From Nyssa sinensis (lineage: Eukaryota; Streptophyta; Magnoliopsida; Cornales; Nyssaceae), in contig CM018047.1 in NCBI GenBank assembly GCA_008638375.1, positions 51,902,679-51,966,678 on the forward strand: a DNA stretch of 64,000 nt, in the 5' to 3' direction. Each line of letters opens with the position of its first letter. Positions within the stretch are counted from its first letter, which is position 1. The notes beneath the pieces are model-generated. The model was not told the origin of the DNA. It was given only the letters and a program-made list of their open reading frames with translations, and did no database searches. Below are positions 1 through 13,201 of the stretch, piece by piece. The translations under genes were made by a program, and so were the position numbers.

Positions 1-192
1 ATGTAACTCGTGTTAAAACGACTCATTTATTAAATGGGTTATACGGGTCAGTGTTGTGCCAACCCGTTTATTATACGTGTCATATTAGGATAGAGAGTTT
101 TGACACGATTAGTTAATTGTGTCAGTGTTCGGGTTGACCCATATAGTCGAATACTCATACTTTGACACAACACGACACGATTGACAACCCTA
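1..192. mobile_element. end of a hAT-type non-autonomous element (probable)
   Basis: The stretch is built from short alternating words such as gggtcaacccg, gtgtcg and cacgacacg, a composition familiar from plant hAT-like MITEs. It ends in TTGACAACCCTA, whose reverse complement (TAGGGTTGTCAA) resembles a hAT terminal inverted repeat. The other end lies outside the window, so the target-site duplication cannot be tested. It lies just downstream of the SAWADEE gene. Confidence 0.35.
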
Positions 193-389
193 TCTACCAC
201 CTTGCATGGCAGGCACGATTCACTATTAAAATTGTTGGCAAAGTTCTTAAAAAGCAGGTTGCAGTTAGCTTGTGCCGTTATTGAAAGTGTTAGAATTAAG
301 AATTTTGCCTATTACAAGTGCAGAAAAGTAGAGAATCAAGTCCTTACCTTGATGAGTTAACACATTCACTAGAGCTTTAGATGTTTAAT

Positions 390-3300
390 CTAATGCTTGC
401 AGCAGCTAAAGTGCTCGGATGACTGCAAGATCTTCTTCTCCTCCATAGCTAACCTCTTGTGAAGTCTCTGTTGATGATCCAAAAAGTCCATAAATAAATC
501 CCTTAGACGCTTAGCCGTTCTGTATTCTTCCGTTCCCAAATGAACAACCTTTAATTCACCATCAATGTTTTTATTCTGAAATTTGTACTGCAAAAAAGTA
601 TCTGCAGAATATCAATATCTGACAAATATGAAGTCAACATGTGATAACATATGATAACATATAACCCAACACTCCCATATTATTTTATGTCACCCCTATC
701 GCTTCCTGGATGTTCCTTTTACATCATTTATTTTAAAATCATCAAATTAAGATGATCTGTCACACGATGAGTCTAGGTGACAACTCTTTCATACAAACAG
801 TTGGATCCCATGATATTAAACATCTTACTGGGGTAACTGCCTACTCCCTAAAGATTTTAACCCCTTAAATAAATTAATTGAGAACAAACAGTTAAAATCA
901 TCAAATCTAAGATCTTCTTACAGTTTTGAGATTCTAAGTGGGGCCCATTGTATAAAATGTTCAAATCCTTCATTGCAACACATTATAGCCTCCTCCTCAT
1001 CCCAGACACTTCACCAACATCCCTTTACCAATACGATAGCATAAAACTTACCTGATATTCTGGCATCAAGCTCTCAAGTGGCATTCTAAAAGTTCCATAT
1101 CTTAGTACTTTTTCTTTTATGAACCATGGCCTGCAGAAAACGAATGAATAAGTGAATGCTAACTGGTTATTAGGACAAGAAAAAGTACTACAAATTTACA
1201 AGCAACAACCACTTATAAGAGCTGAATCCTGGCAACAACAGTTGCAACAGGAGAGCTTTTATAAATTCTAGACTAAAACCTTAGTAAGAAAATTCCAGAA
1301 AGATGGATGCTAGTGAATGAGCTCCGCCAGTTACCATTAGAATAAAAGGAATCTAGTGTTCTCAATCAAGGATATATTCAGTTCGTTTGTTTACTTTAAA
1401 ACCATTTTGCAATATGATTACAAAAAATTTCTCCAAAAGCAAATATTCCTAATCTAGTACAATCAAAGAAAACCATATTGCAGTATTCAGAAAAACATTA
1501 TATCAAGTTGCAAGGATCCAGAAGTGCACCAACTACTTCAGCAAGGAAATGCTACCAAGAATGTAGCTTCCAATCTTCTGATATTTCCATTCTCTTCATC
1601 TGAGTTATTGTTCTCATCCTGTTTTTTTTTTTTTTCTCACCAAGATATCTTCTTCCTCACCCACAACTCTCTCTCTCTCTCTCTCTCTCCTTTTGCTTTT
1701 TAATTTTCCTAATCTTCATGTCCCAGGATGTTAACATTGTTAATTGATTATATCTATGATATCTGTGATATTTCATATTTTGATGCAAGCCAACCTAATT
1801 CAACTGAGCAAAACAAATTTTATAAAGCTATCAAACATCCACTTGTCCATGTTCTGTCAGGAGCTTCTAGGGGATGCAAAGTATAATTTCAGCCACAATG
1901 AATTGTCCTCAGAAGTTGTGGTCTCATCCCACTCCTACATTGGTTAGTAGTCATGTTAGTATATCTGGTGGATAGCCATCTCAAATGTAAGATCCAAAGG
2001 AGGAAAAATATTTCACTGTCAACAACAGAAAGTTGTCACTGATTTCAATTTGTACTAAAAGATAAAATATTTTCAAGCTTAGCTCACTCTACTCCGATTA
2101 GCTCTTTGCTGCTGATTCCCCCATCCCCTGTGCTGGCTTATCATCACAGGAGCAAACAATTAAGGATCCTATCATTTAGAAGCCCCATTTGATTCCAGTA
2201 AAGGACGTGAGCATGTACATTAATATAAATAGATAACTTGCTTAATCTTGAGTCCAACATTGGTTCACATAAAATTGCTGAAGTTATGGAACTTATCATC
2301 CTTCATTCATTAATTCCATTATCTGACCTCAATTCAAATATTTTACCAGTTCCCTAGTAGAAACCAAAACTGATCAACCTCTCAATCAATAATTTTTTCC
2401 CATGAGTTCCTTTCTTATGGTTTCTAATGACAAAAATGAGAATAAATTCTTATTATGGAACTTGTCTCTTGTCAGCCTTTCATTACTGTCATTGTCAACT
2501 TGCAGACACCAATTATGCAGTTGTTGCTACACTTCATCGACTTCATTTGTTTCACATGTAAATGGAAAGTCAGGGCAAACCAGGTAATTACTACTCATCA
2601 GGCAAGCAAGCAGTCTTCACATCTAATAGGATTGGGGCCAATGATTATATGCTTTGCATTACTGATTCTAAAATTGCTACCGAATTTAGAAAAGCTAGTC
2701 AAGCCTCAGTGATAGCTCTTCTGGTCACCTAGCTAGCCATCTAATCAATTTGTCATTTATGATCTGCTATTGATAACATTTGCCAGATTATTTTATTATT
2801 ATTTTTTTGATAAGAATATTTTATTATTAATATTTTTTGCAGGGGTGTCCCTAAATTTATATTTATTAGCCATGTGTTGAATTGATTGAAACAATAACTA
2901 TATAAAGAAAAGTAATGTAAACGACAAGTAACTACTGAATGAAGGATAAAACATAGCATTACATTCAAGAATGAACTAATTAAAATCCAGCAAAGATATT
3001 AGTATTTAAACAAAAAAACCACAATCTAGCTAGAAAAAGAAAGGCATTTATCATTTCCTCACTAAACTAAGCAAACAACAAACATTGACCACATCGTATA
3101 CAAGATTGGTTCACAGGTTAACATTAAAAGGCAAGCAACCATGTCATACAACCAAAAAAATGTCAAATATAGTGCATAAGTATGCATGTGCATGTGTTTA
3201 TCTATGTGATTGGGGGAGAGAAAAAGACAATACTCTACCAACTGAGCTAGGTCATATTATGCATGTCTAGTTATACTTGTATTTATTAATTTTAAGAAGG

Positions 3301-6300
3301 CAAATAATTACATATTCAATAAAGGCCTCACTAACACTCCCGTCGCATGTTTGATGCAAAATAATTATTCCAAAATTGAAAACAAAAAATACAAAGATGA
3401 AATGAATACAAAATCCAATACTCACCCAAAAAAAAGGGGAAAAAAGAAGAAGGAAGAAGTATGGCAGGAGAATCATACAATCAGAATGGCAATGTCCAAT
3501 GTAGATTAATGTTGTTCCTACAATCAACTTTATTAGTAACATAGGTCACTAAGGTGCATCCAAAAGACATATGTAAGCATAATATGACTCAGAAAATTGA
3601 TATAATTGAGAAAACTCAATTTTAAGTCTTCATGGAGTAGGGCATGTCTTTAGGTAGTTTTGAATAATAGGAGCCCAATATCATTTATTAGAGGAATCAC
3701 TCATATTAACAAAGACACTGAATTTAAAGGTAAAATTAACTGCAAAAGGTTGCATATTGGTGCCAAGAAGTTAAGCCCAAAAATCAAGTGGATGTAGGAT
3801 TGGTACCTAAGTTAGGCATACCAATCCACACTGAGCCTGACCAAACCGTCATTTATGTGATTGACTAAGCATACTCAGCTGCATTCAGACTGCATCCACA
3901 ATGCTTGCCAAACCCATGCAATCCAACATTTAGTCCCAGTCAATATTGATGAATGTCCAAATGTGGCCTGATGACCAACAAATAACAACTAACAACAAAG
4001 GACAAAAGAATCTAATGAATTTAAGGGCATTGCAACATTGCATTCCAAATTGTTCATCCGGTGTGTGTATGGTTAGTATGCTACAGTGAGATTTCTAAGT
4101 AACTTGATTGACAAACAATCATTGTTCAATAAATATGACAAGTTCTCGTGATTAAAAGTGACATTGAGTGCAATCAGAGCCAGTATGTAATAAATAAGCT
4201 TGTACTAAGTTCAATTAATACATGGAAAATAGTAATGCCGAAAAAAATGCCAAAGGATGAAAAAGAGAGAGGAAAAAAGTGGAAAAGATATATCTTGGAA
4301 AAAAAAAAGCTTTTTAAGCTACAAATATGCAATGATAAGGCATACCTTCCCCTTGAAGACATGATAATATGATCAGGATTATTTAAGAACTCATATATCT
4401 TCTTGAGCTTCTTTTTGCAATCCAATACAATGGCTCCCCTTGTATAAGACTCTGATGACAAACATGGAATAATATATGCTTGTGGTGAGATAGAAGTTTG
4501 TTTATGTATAAATTCCATCATTGATGACGCAGACAAATCTTTCTCCAAATTCTCAATTAATATAAAATGGTGACCGCCAATTTCTTCGATACCATCTATA
4601 TCAAGAGACTCCCCGCCAAAATCTCGATCCTGATCAATCCTTTCATGCAATTTGTCAAACCTCCCTACTTTTCAGGAAAAGAAAAAATTTGAAATTAAAA
4701 AAAAAAAAAAGGACCATGTAACTTGTCATATTTTAGTACTATAATGTTATTTATTCCATATAAGAACAAACCTTCAGTTGTCTGCAATGGACTACCAAAC
4801 TGCCTGACACTCTCCATTTCCTATAAAACAGGCATAACATAACTTCAAACACCAAGATCACACATGAAATAGTAATTACAAATTGTCTCATTATAAAGAA
4901 TAGTTAAAAGGATGCTTATATGCTAATAAAAAGAACCTTAAAACATCAAACATAAAATAACTTGCCTGCAGTCCATCTTGCGATAAACTCAAGTTTAGTT
5001 TAATAGATAAGCCACCATTTTCTTGATCACATGTAATCCCCTTAGATGATGAATCATCGCCTTTAGAAATTAAACCAGATTTAAAAGAAGCAATTTCAAT
5101 TTTCTCCCTTGCCATCTTGGAGAAGGCGACCACTCTAGGATCTACTTGTGCAGCAGATTGGATTAAGCATATGTCAGCAGTGTTCACAGATGTTAGAGTA
5201 CCCTCTTTTGGACCATGTTGCCAGAGTAGCACAAAGCTGCACAAGCACTCCTCTTCTTCTTTTGAAAACGAATGTCTCTCATGGTGCACCTATCAAATCC
5301 AAGCCGGAACAACATTTAAAATGGGAAACACACAAAAAAAAAAAGGGTAATTACTTTGTTAACATCACACCATTTCAAATTAGGAAAATCCACAAATTAA
5401 TATGTTCAAACATGGCTCCAAAATCAAAGAAGATATATATAGCCCAACATCTTACATCTTACATTGATCACTCAATAAAAACACAGTTGAGAAGCACTGA
5501 TCACTCAACAAAAACACAGTTGAGAAGCACAATATGTAAAAACCTAGCGTTTTCGAGAGCGGAAGAAGAAGACAAAATACAAGATAACTCTTAATGGTGT
5601 TGATCTTCCAAACTCCACTCTTTTAGTTGTTTATACAATGTAAAAATAAAAGGAAGAATTACAATATTTCCCTCACTAAAATATTCAGATATATCCTAAA
5701 AAAAACAAAACATAAGAGAAATAATAAACCAAAAACCCCCTCAAGCTGGAGCATGGATATCAAATATGCCTATCTTGGAACATAGATGCTTGAATGAAGA
5801 TCAAGCCAATGATTTGGTGAAAATATCACCCAGTTGATCTCCATACTGAATATAACGAGTGGTAATCTACTTCTATAAAAGAGATTCTAAATAAAATGAC
5901 AATCCACTTTGATGTGTTTGCTACATACATGGAACACGAGATTACTAGTAATGAAGATAGTTGTCTAGTTATCACAATACATCGGCATAGAAGATGGCAC
6001 ATCCACACCTAAATCACGAAGCAAAGACCGAAACCACATCTCACGTGCCATATGAGTCATAGCACAATACTCAGCCTCAACAATAGACCGAGCCACCACA
6101 TTATGTTTCTTGTTACGCCAAGTAACAAGATTATAATCAACAAATGTACAATATCCAAAAGTAAACTGTTTATCACTACAATTACCTGCTAGGTCAGTAT
6201 TAGAGAATCCAATGCTAGGTCAATATTAGAGAATCCAGTAACAGACAATAATGATGACGACCCATGTAGCAACATTCTACCTAGTGCTCCCTTGAGATAC

Positions 6301-9300
6301 CGAAGGATACGACAGATATTCTCCTAATGAGGTTTATGAGGAGCAAGGATGAATTGGCTAATTATACCAACAACATGAGTGATGTTCGATTGTGTCACTA
6401 ACCAACCTATGATAACCCATGTAGCAACATTCTACCTAGTGCTCCCTTGAGATACCGAAGGATACGACAGATATTCTCCTAATGAGGTTTATGAGGAGCA
6501 AGGATGAATTGGCTAATTATACCAACAACATGAGTGATGTTCGATTGTGTCACTAACCAACCTATGATAACGCCATGTATCCTAAAACACTTCACCATTT
6601 TCAACATCTAATTTCACGGTGAAATCCATCGGAATATTAACAAGACGATCCATGACAAACTTTTGCTAATACAAACTAATCCCTTCTTTAAACCTAGCAA
6701 CTTCAATCCCAAGGAATTAGCAAAGGAGACCTAAGTCTTTGTTGTGAAATTACTTACTCAAATGGATTTTTAAGTAGGCAATACCTGCGGAATCACTACC
6801 ACTAATAATAATGTCATCTAACATAATGATCGGAAGAAGATTTCCAAAAACTATATTTAAGTACAACGGTATTAAACTTATGAAACCACACATGAGGAGA
6901 CTGTTTCAAACCATACAATAGTTTTCGCCAATGGTATAAGCACACCAATCATTCCTTTCTAGAAACAATATGTCCTAGTGGCTGAGCCATATAAATCTCC
7001 TATTGTAACTCTCTACGCAAAAAAAACATTCTTTATATCTAGCCGGTATAACGGTCAATCAAGATTCACTGCAACTGAAATAAGAAACCTAACAAAGTAA
7101 AGGCGCATCAGAGGGGAGAAGGTCTCACAATAATCCACACCATATGTCTATGTGTAGCCTTTGGCAACTAATCAGGCCTTTAGACACTCAACAAGACCAT
7201 CAGATGATATTTCACAATATAGACCCAATGACAGCCCACAAGCTATTGGCTAGGTGGAACAGTAGTAAGATCCCAAGTCTAATTCTTATGAAGAGCATTC
7301 AATCTCCTCATCCATAGCCAATTTCCATCTAGGAGAAGTCATTGGAAAGAACTAGGGAGAGAAACTAAAGATAATGATGAAATAAAACAATGGAAAGAAG
7401 AACAAAAACGAGAAAAGAAATAAAATTGAAAATAGGATGTTGAATACAACTAAAAGTAACTTTCCATAATGCAATGGGCAAATTCAGAGAAGATGGGATT
7501 GTTTATGGCATAGTAGGCACAACCTCATTAGAATCTAGCATTGTTTAAGCAGCAGGAGCCCATGATACAACTAGTCTATCCTTGGAACGTTGAAAAACCT
7601 GGAGTGGAAGATCAACTACAAGAGGAAAGGATGTTACAGAGTCAGAAAGAATAGGCAAAGAAGTTCCTTTGGGTAGAAGAGACCAAATCACAATTAAGAG
7701 TATGTCTTGATGTTCAGAAGAACGAAGATGGCTCAAAAAATGTAACATCGACATTGGTATAAAACAACAAGAGACGGGATCATAACACCAATAACCCTTT
7801 TGAGTACAAATATACCCCAAAAAAACACACTTAATCAATCGAAGAATAGGCAAAAGAATTTCCCCTGGGTAGAAGAAACCAAATCACAATTAAGAGTATG
7901 TCCTGATGCTGAGAAGGATGAAGATGGCTCAAAAAATGTAACATCGACATTGGTATAAAATAGCAAGAGACAGGATCATAACACCAATAACCTTTTTGAG
8001 TACGAGAATATCCCAAAAAAACACACTTAATCAATCGAAGAGACAATTTATCACATCCTTGACCAAGAAGATGAACACATGCAACACAACTAAAGGTATG
8101 AGGAGTAAGACCAAATGGATAAACATCCGGATAAAGGGGAGAGAAGGGAGACTGGTTGGCTAGAATTAGGGATGGCATACAATTAATGAAGTAAAAGTAG
8201 GAACCGCATTAGCCTAATATGATTTTGGCACATTCTTGTTAAACATTAAAATACGAGTAACATCCAACAAATGACGATAGTTGCATTCTGCAATACCCTT
8301 TCGTTGCTGTAGTATGAAGACAACTAGTTTGATGAATAATGCCTCTTACACAAAAAAACATGCATAAAAGATTAAGTATATTCAACTGCATTATCAGAAT
8401 GAAAAATCTTAACACACTTATCAAATTGACCTAAGATTTTGTTATAATAAGTAACAAAAACCTTATATAATTCAAAACGATCTTTCATAAAAAATAATCA
8501 AATTATGCAAGACAAATCATCTACAAAAATCGCAAAATACTAAAAATCATAAATATTTTTTATTCTTGAGGGACCCCAAATGTTTGAGTGGACGATGTTA
8601 AAGGGACTAGACTGAAAATTCACTAAACTATAATGAAAAGAAATATGATGATGTTTGCCTAATTGGAAAGCCTCACATTCTAGAATAGAAACATGGCCCA
8701 AATTAGGAACAACTTGACGCAACTTTTGCAATAACGGATGACCCGAATGAAATGCCAGTGGAGGGAGAGAAACCGTAGCACTCAAGGCAGTACTAGAAGC
8801 AATAAAATCCAAATAATAAAACCGTTGCGCACATATCCCAAAACAAACACCTTCTTCATCTTAAGGTCTTGAAAAAGACAAGAAGATGGAAAAAATGTGA
8901 CCGGATACTATAGAAATTTAGTTACTGGCTTAAAAGGAAAATGGGAAACAAATAAACTAGAGGTAAGGAAATAGACTTTGTAAGGTGAAGATTATTGATA
9001 CCAAGCACAACTCGAAAAAATCCATCAACTAACACAATGCATGATTTAGAATGATAAAAATTATAAAATAGAGAGGAAATACGAGGCATGTGAGCACCGG
9101 CCCCAGAATCAATAATCTAAAGGGCCAAAGATTGTCCAACCACACATGCCAAATTACCTGAATTTGATAATTTAGTAAAAGGAGTAGACAAGTTAAGAGC
9201 GAGAGAAGACAATTGTTGGATGAGCTGGCTAAATTAAGAGATAGCATCAAAATAAGAGTTGGAAGTAGAGGCAATGGGACTACCGTTAGATGTCTGTAGG

Positions 9301-11933
9301 ACTGGAATAGCAGAAATACCGTTTGATTTGCATGAGCCAACCTCCTCCACTTATCCCAACAATAATCTTTAGTATGTCCAATACTACCACAATAAGTATA
9401 GTGGCAACTTAGAATGACGACTACTAGGACCCATACGTCCACCACAACCTTTATGGCCAGTACCTCATCCACAACAAAAAATATCGTGACTACAATGAAA
9501 ACCATCACGATTGCCATCGCTGGAAGAAGCCATTGGAAAAAACAACAATACTCAGGAAACCAATGCTAGGAAAAAAACAATACTCAGGATATCAATGCAG
9601 AAGAACCAACACAATAATCATAATGGGACTTTGTAGAAACCTACAATGAATGAACCACAACCAACCAAACCAAAACACACCAATTGACCACTGTAGGAGC
9701 TCTAATAGGAACCCACGATAAACAAACACCAAAAAAACACAATAGAATGCACTATTTGAGCATTATAACAACTGCACACACAATTTACAGTGACCACACA
9801 TCACCGGTATAAGAGGAAACCAGAAACCTATCAACCAACCACCAAAGAGATGAAAAAAAAACACAACTAAACAAAATTAACGACTCATGGGGTTTCATAA
9901 AATCCCTTGGTCATGAAAATAGAGTCTTTCTAATACTAGAAAAACACAAGAGGACCACCACCATAGTACACTAGTCGACCAGCCAACCACTGGACGAACC
10001 TTTCTAACCCTTGCAAATCAACATGGGCTGATTAAATCTGCCTATGGTATCCCTAGTCGCACCCCTTAGAAAGAACCCAGGCATCAAACACCTTCAAATC
10101 CTTTAAAAAAAAATTGATTGAAAAAATCTAGCTCTTTGTCACAAAAAAAAAAAAATATCTGAAAATATAAAACACCCATTACAAGACTTCAAAAAAAATT
10201 GGAAAAAATACCCACCGTGATCAGAAAAGAAAGAGGAGTTAACAGGCAGCTTCCCTTAGTTGGAAAACGGTGACACCATGCTGACATCATCACACTAGTG
10301 CTGACATCACACAAGTCTTGGACTATTTTGCTTTCCTGATTACGTCTTGTTAGAGAAGCACAATATGTAAAGACCTAGGGTTTTATAGAGAGGAAGAAGA
10401 AAAGAAAATACAAGAAAACTCTAATAGTGTTGATCTTCCAACTGTTAGATAACCAATTGTTCTAAAAGCTTAAGCTGTTAGAGAATAGGCCACCAATGTA
10501 TATCAAGCTCTCAATACTCCCCCTTATGTGTAAACTTGAGGCCCGGACCTGCATGTGAAGAGGGAAAGAAATCAAAGACAAATGCGAAGTGGAAGAGAAT
10601 GCAAATGCAAATAGGGGAATAAATGCAAATAGAGAACTTGAATCCAAGACCTCTCACAACCAAGGCTCTCTTACCATGTTAGATCACCAATTGTTCTAAA
10701 ATCTTAAGTTGTCAGAGAATGAGCCATCAATATATATCAAGCTCTCAATACCAACCTCCACAAATATTATGGTTATATCTCATAACTGAACAAAATAAAA
10801 GAGAAATAATAAACTAAAAAATAAGAACTCTGACAAATATAATTCTTAAATTCTCCTTTTATCTTCTAGCATCAACAAAAATTTCCATATATTCATAGTG
10901 TTTCCAAATTTTTTGAACTTGAGGTCCTCGACATTATTGTCAATGGACATCTTATTCTTTTTATATATCGAAATATCAGTTGATGTTGGAACTAATAAGA
11001 TACCGAATTTTCTCAAGCCGATTTTAAGATAATATATAAACAAAACCCACTAACATGTTCCAAATTTAATTGGGCTCAATTTGGCCATTAAGAAAAAGGC
11101 AAAAAGAAAAAGGAAAAAAAATTGAAACATTTATTTAAATTTGAAATTTCAACCACCAAGAAATAAATTAAACAAAGAATATCAAAGTAATTTTTCATGC
11201 CTCAAAATTTTAATAGTGCGTTTGGATTAAAGAAGTTGGAAGGAAATGAGAGGAAAGGAGAATGAATGAGAGTTTATTTTATTTTATTTTTTTTATAGGT
11301 AAAGATCACACAGACATACACTTTTACTGTCAAAAGAGACTTTAACCCTCAACCTCACATATGGAGAGGTGGAGGAACTACCAGACAAGCTAAAGCTTAT
11401 CTAAGCTTTAAAGTATAATTTCACTGTTGAAATGATACAAAACCACATATTTGGGTATAAATGTGCAGCTCATTCATTCTTATGATACATATGTCTGTGT
11501 GCATGTGAATTTTTATTTCATCTAGTACTCATTTTAGCTTCAAGTTGGTAGTTTACGTTATCAGTAACAAATATCTTGTGGGGGCTTAAATGGTGAATAT
11601 GGTAGATGGATGGTGGTGAGATGAAAGAAAAGGTTGTTGTAGTAGTGACAAGACAGATCTGGTGGCTTTATGACGTGTGGTAGTGGTTGTTGGTTATTAT
11701 CGTGTCTGGCAGTGCTAAATTTGAGGGTTTAATTGTGATGGTCATGGTGCTCACTGATAACAAGGGCAGGGGTGACATGGTTGGTGATGGCAATGAGGGT
11801 GGAAGAGATGATTGGCTGGTGCATTGTAATTGGTTGGTGGTAGTTCAAAGTGATGGGGATAGAGATTAAATCCATGGTGGAAATGGTTGTCAAGGAAAGT
11901 GATTTTTTTTCTTCTTTTGGTGTTTTTTTTTTT

Positions 11934-11965
<32 letters not shown>

Positions 11966-13157
11966 TCTTATGGATTTTTGTGGGGAAAAAGGAGGCACAA
12001 GAAAATCTTTGAATATTATGAACGTTAGGCTTGCTAATTAGTTTTATCCTTTATGCTACTTGGTAAGTAAGCATCTAATGAGAGGAAACTCGGGGCTTAA
12101 ATAAATGAATTTCTATTTTACCCTTTCTATTCATATAATTAAACATTCTATTCATTTTCTTTCTCCCATCTATTTTTCTCCAATAAGATGGAAGATTACA
12201 CTACCCTCTTATCTCCTCTCCCCTCATTAGTTATCCAAATATAAAGAAAAGATACACTCTCCTCTCCCTCTACTTATCTAAATAAATTGTAACATTATGC
12301 TTGGATAAGTAAGAAGGAAATGAGAAGAGGGAACACCATCAATTATGAGGAAGATGAGAATAACTATAATCCATCTTTTATACTAGGATAACAAGTGAGG
12401 AAAAATAAAGAAAATGATAATGTAATCCTCTCAATATACTTGGGAAAGATTAGAGAAAAAAGAAAAAGGAATGAAATGATTTATTATGTGAGTAAAAAAC
12501 GTAAAATAGAAGTTCACTTTTAAAAAATAGGATCAAAACAAGTAATCACTAACTCTATAATTATTTCCCTCTGTCTCCTCTCACTTTTGAAAAAATAGTA
12601 AAATGGGCTTTAAGTTCTTCTTCATTCTACTTTTTTTTTCTTTTTCTTCCAATTCCCTCAAACCATTGTAGAATTTCCTTTTCGACCGCCGAGAAAAAAA
12701 AATCAAATTAACTTTTTCATGACTCATCTAAAAGTGAGAGGAGACAGAAGGAAAGGATTTGAGAGTTAGTGATTACCCATTTTGCCCCTATTTTTTAAAA
12801 AATAAGTGAATTTTTATTTGACCATTTCTACTTATATAATTAAACATTCTATTTATTTTCTTTCTCTCCTCTATCTTTTCCAAACAAGATGGAGGATTAC
12901 ATTATCATCTCATCTCCTCTCACCTCATTAGTGATCCAAACATAAAAGAAGAATTACACTCTTGTCTCCTCTTTTCTCCCGCCACTTATTCAAATGACCT
13001 ATAACACTATGCTTAGATAAGCAAGAAGGGAATGAGAAAATAGGATACCATTAATTATGAGAGAGATAAGAGAAAAGTATAATCCCTATTTTATGTTTGG
13101 ATCACTAATGATGAAAAACAAAGAAAATGATAATGTAATCCTAACGTGCTTGGGAAA

Positions 13158-13201
<44 letters not shown>

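Larger units (their letters stand above)
5830..9560 (-). pseudogene. Copia gag-pol polyprotein, multiply broken
   Basis: Recognisable pieces, in coding order on the minus strand: a worn gag zinc knuckle (TYCGSIGHTKDYC) near 9345-9390; the protease active site IIDSGAGAHM near 9090-9120; the pre-integrase region (HPLLQKLRQVVPNLGH, QLGKHH) at 8620-8780; the integrase end (KCVFLGYSRTQKGYWCYDP), present twice, at 7650-8100; the reverse transcriptase active site as MLDDIIISGSD near 6785-6835; and the RNase H/terminal part (DCHFIRE-like, then QYGDQLGDIFTKS) near 5790-5900. The frame changes several times and has many stops. Two tandem duplications (see separate entries) break the order of the integrase and reverse transcriptase parts further. 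Confidence 0.85.
5520..10835 (-). mobile_element. degraded Ty1/Copia LTR retrotransposon
   Basis: Two related LTR copies (about 5520-5740 and 10348-10835, the latter interrupted by a TRIM) flank an internal region that encodes Copia proteins on the minus strand in Copia order: gag zinc knuckle, protease, pre-integrase zinc finger, integrase, reverse transcriptase, RNase H. The polypurine tract next to the 3' LTR is visible as ccccctc near 5735-5745 on the plus strand. All reading frames are broken by stops and frameshifts, so the element cannot make its own proteins. It lies in intron 1 of the SAWADEE gene in the same orientation as that gene. Confidence 0.87.

Noticed and set aside
3185..3262. 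tRNA gene
   Set aside because: Only an A-box half is present; no B box, anticodon stem or acceptor stem in tRNA spacing.
4174..4650. 158-aa protein starting at 4650
   Set aside because: Its last part reads through a splice donor at 4345; the true exon is 4346-4664 and joins its neighbours in frame.
9029..9517. 162-aa hydrophobic protein
   Set aside because: Most of it is a wrong-frame reading of the Copia gag/protease region; only the zinc-knuckle part is in the coding frame.
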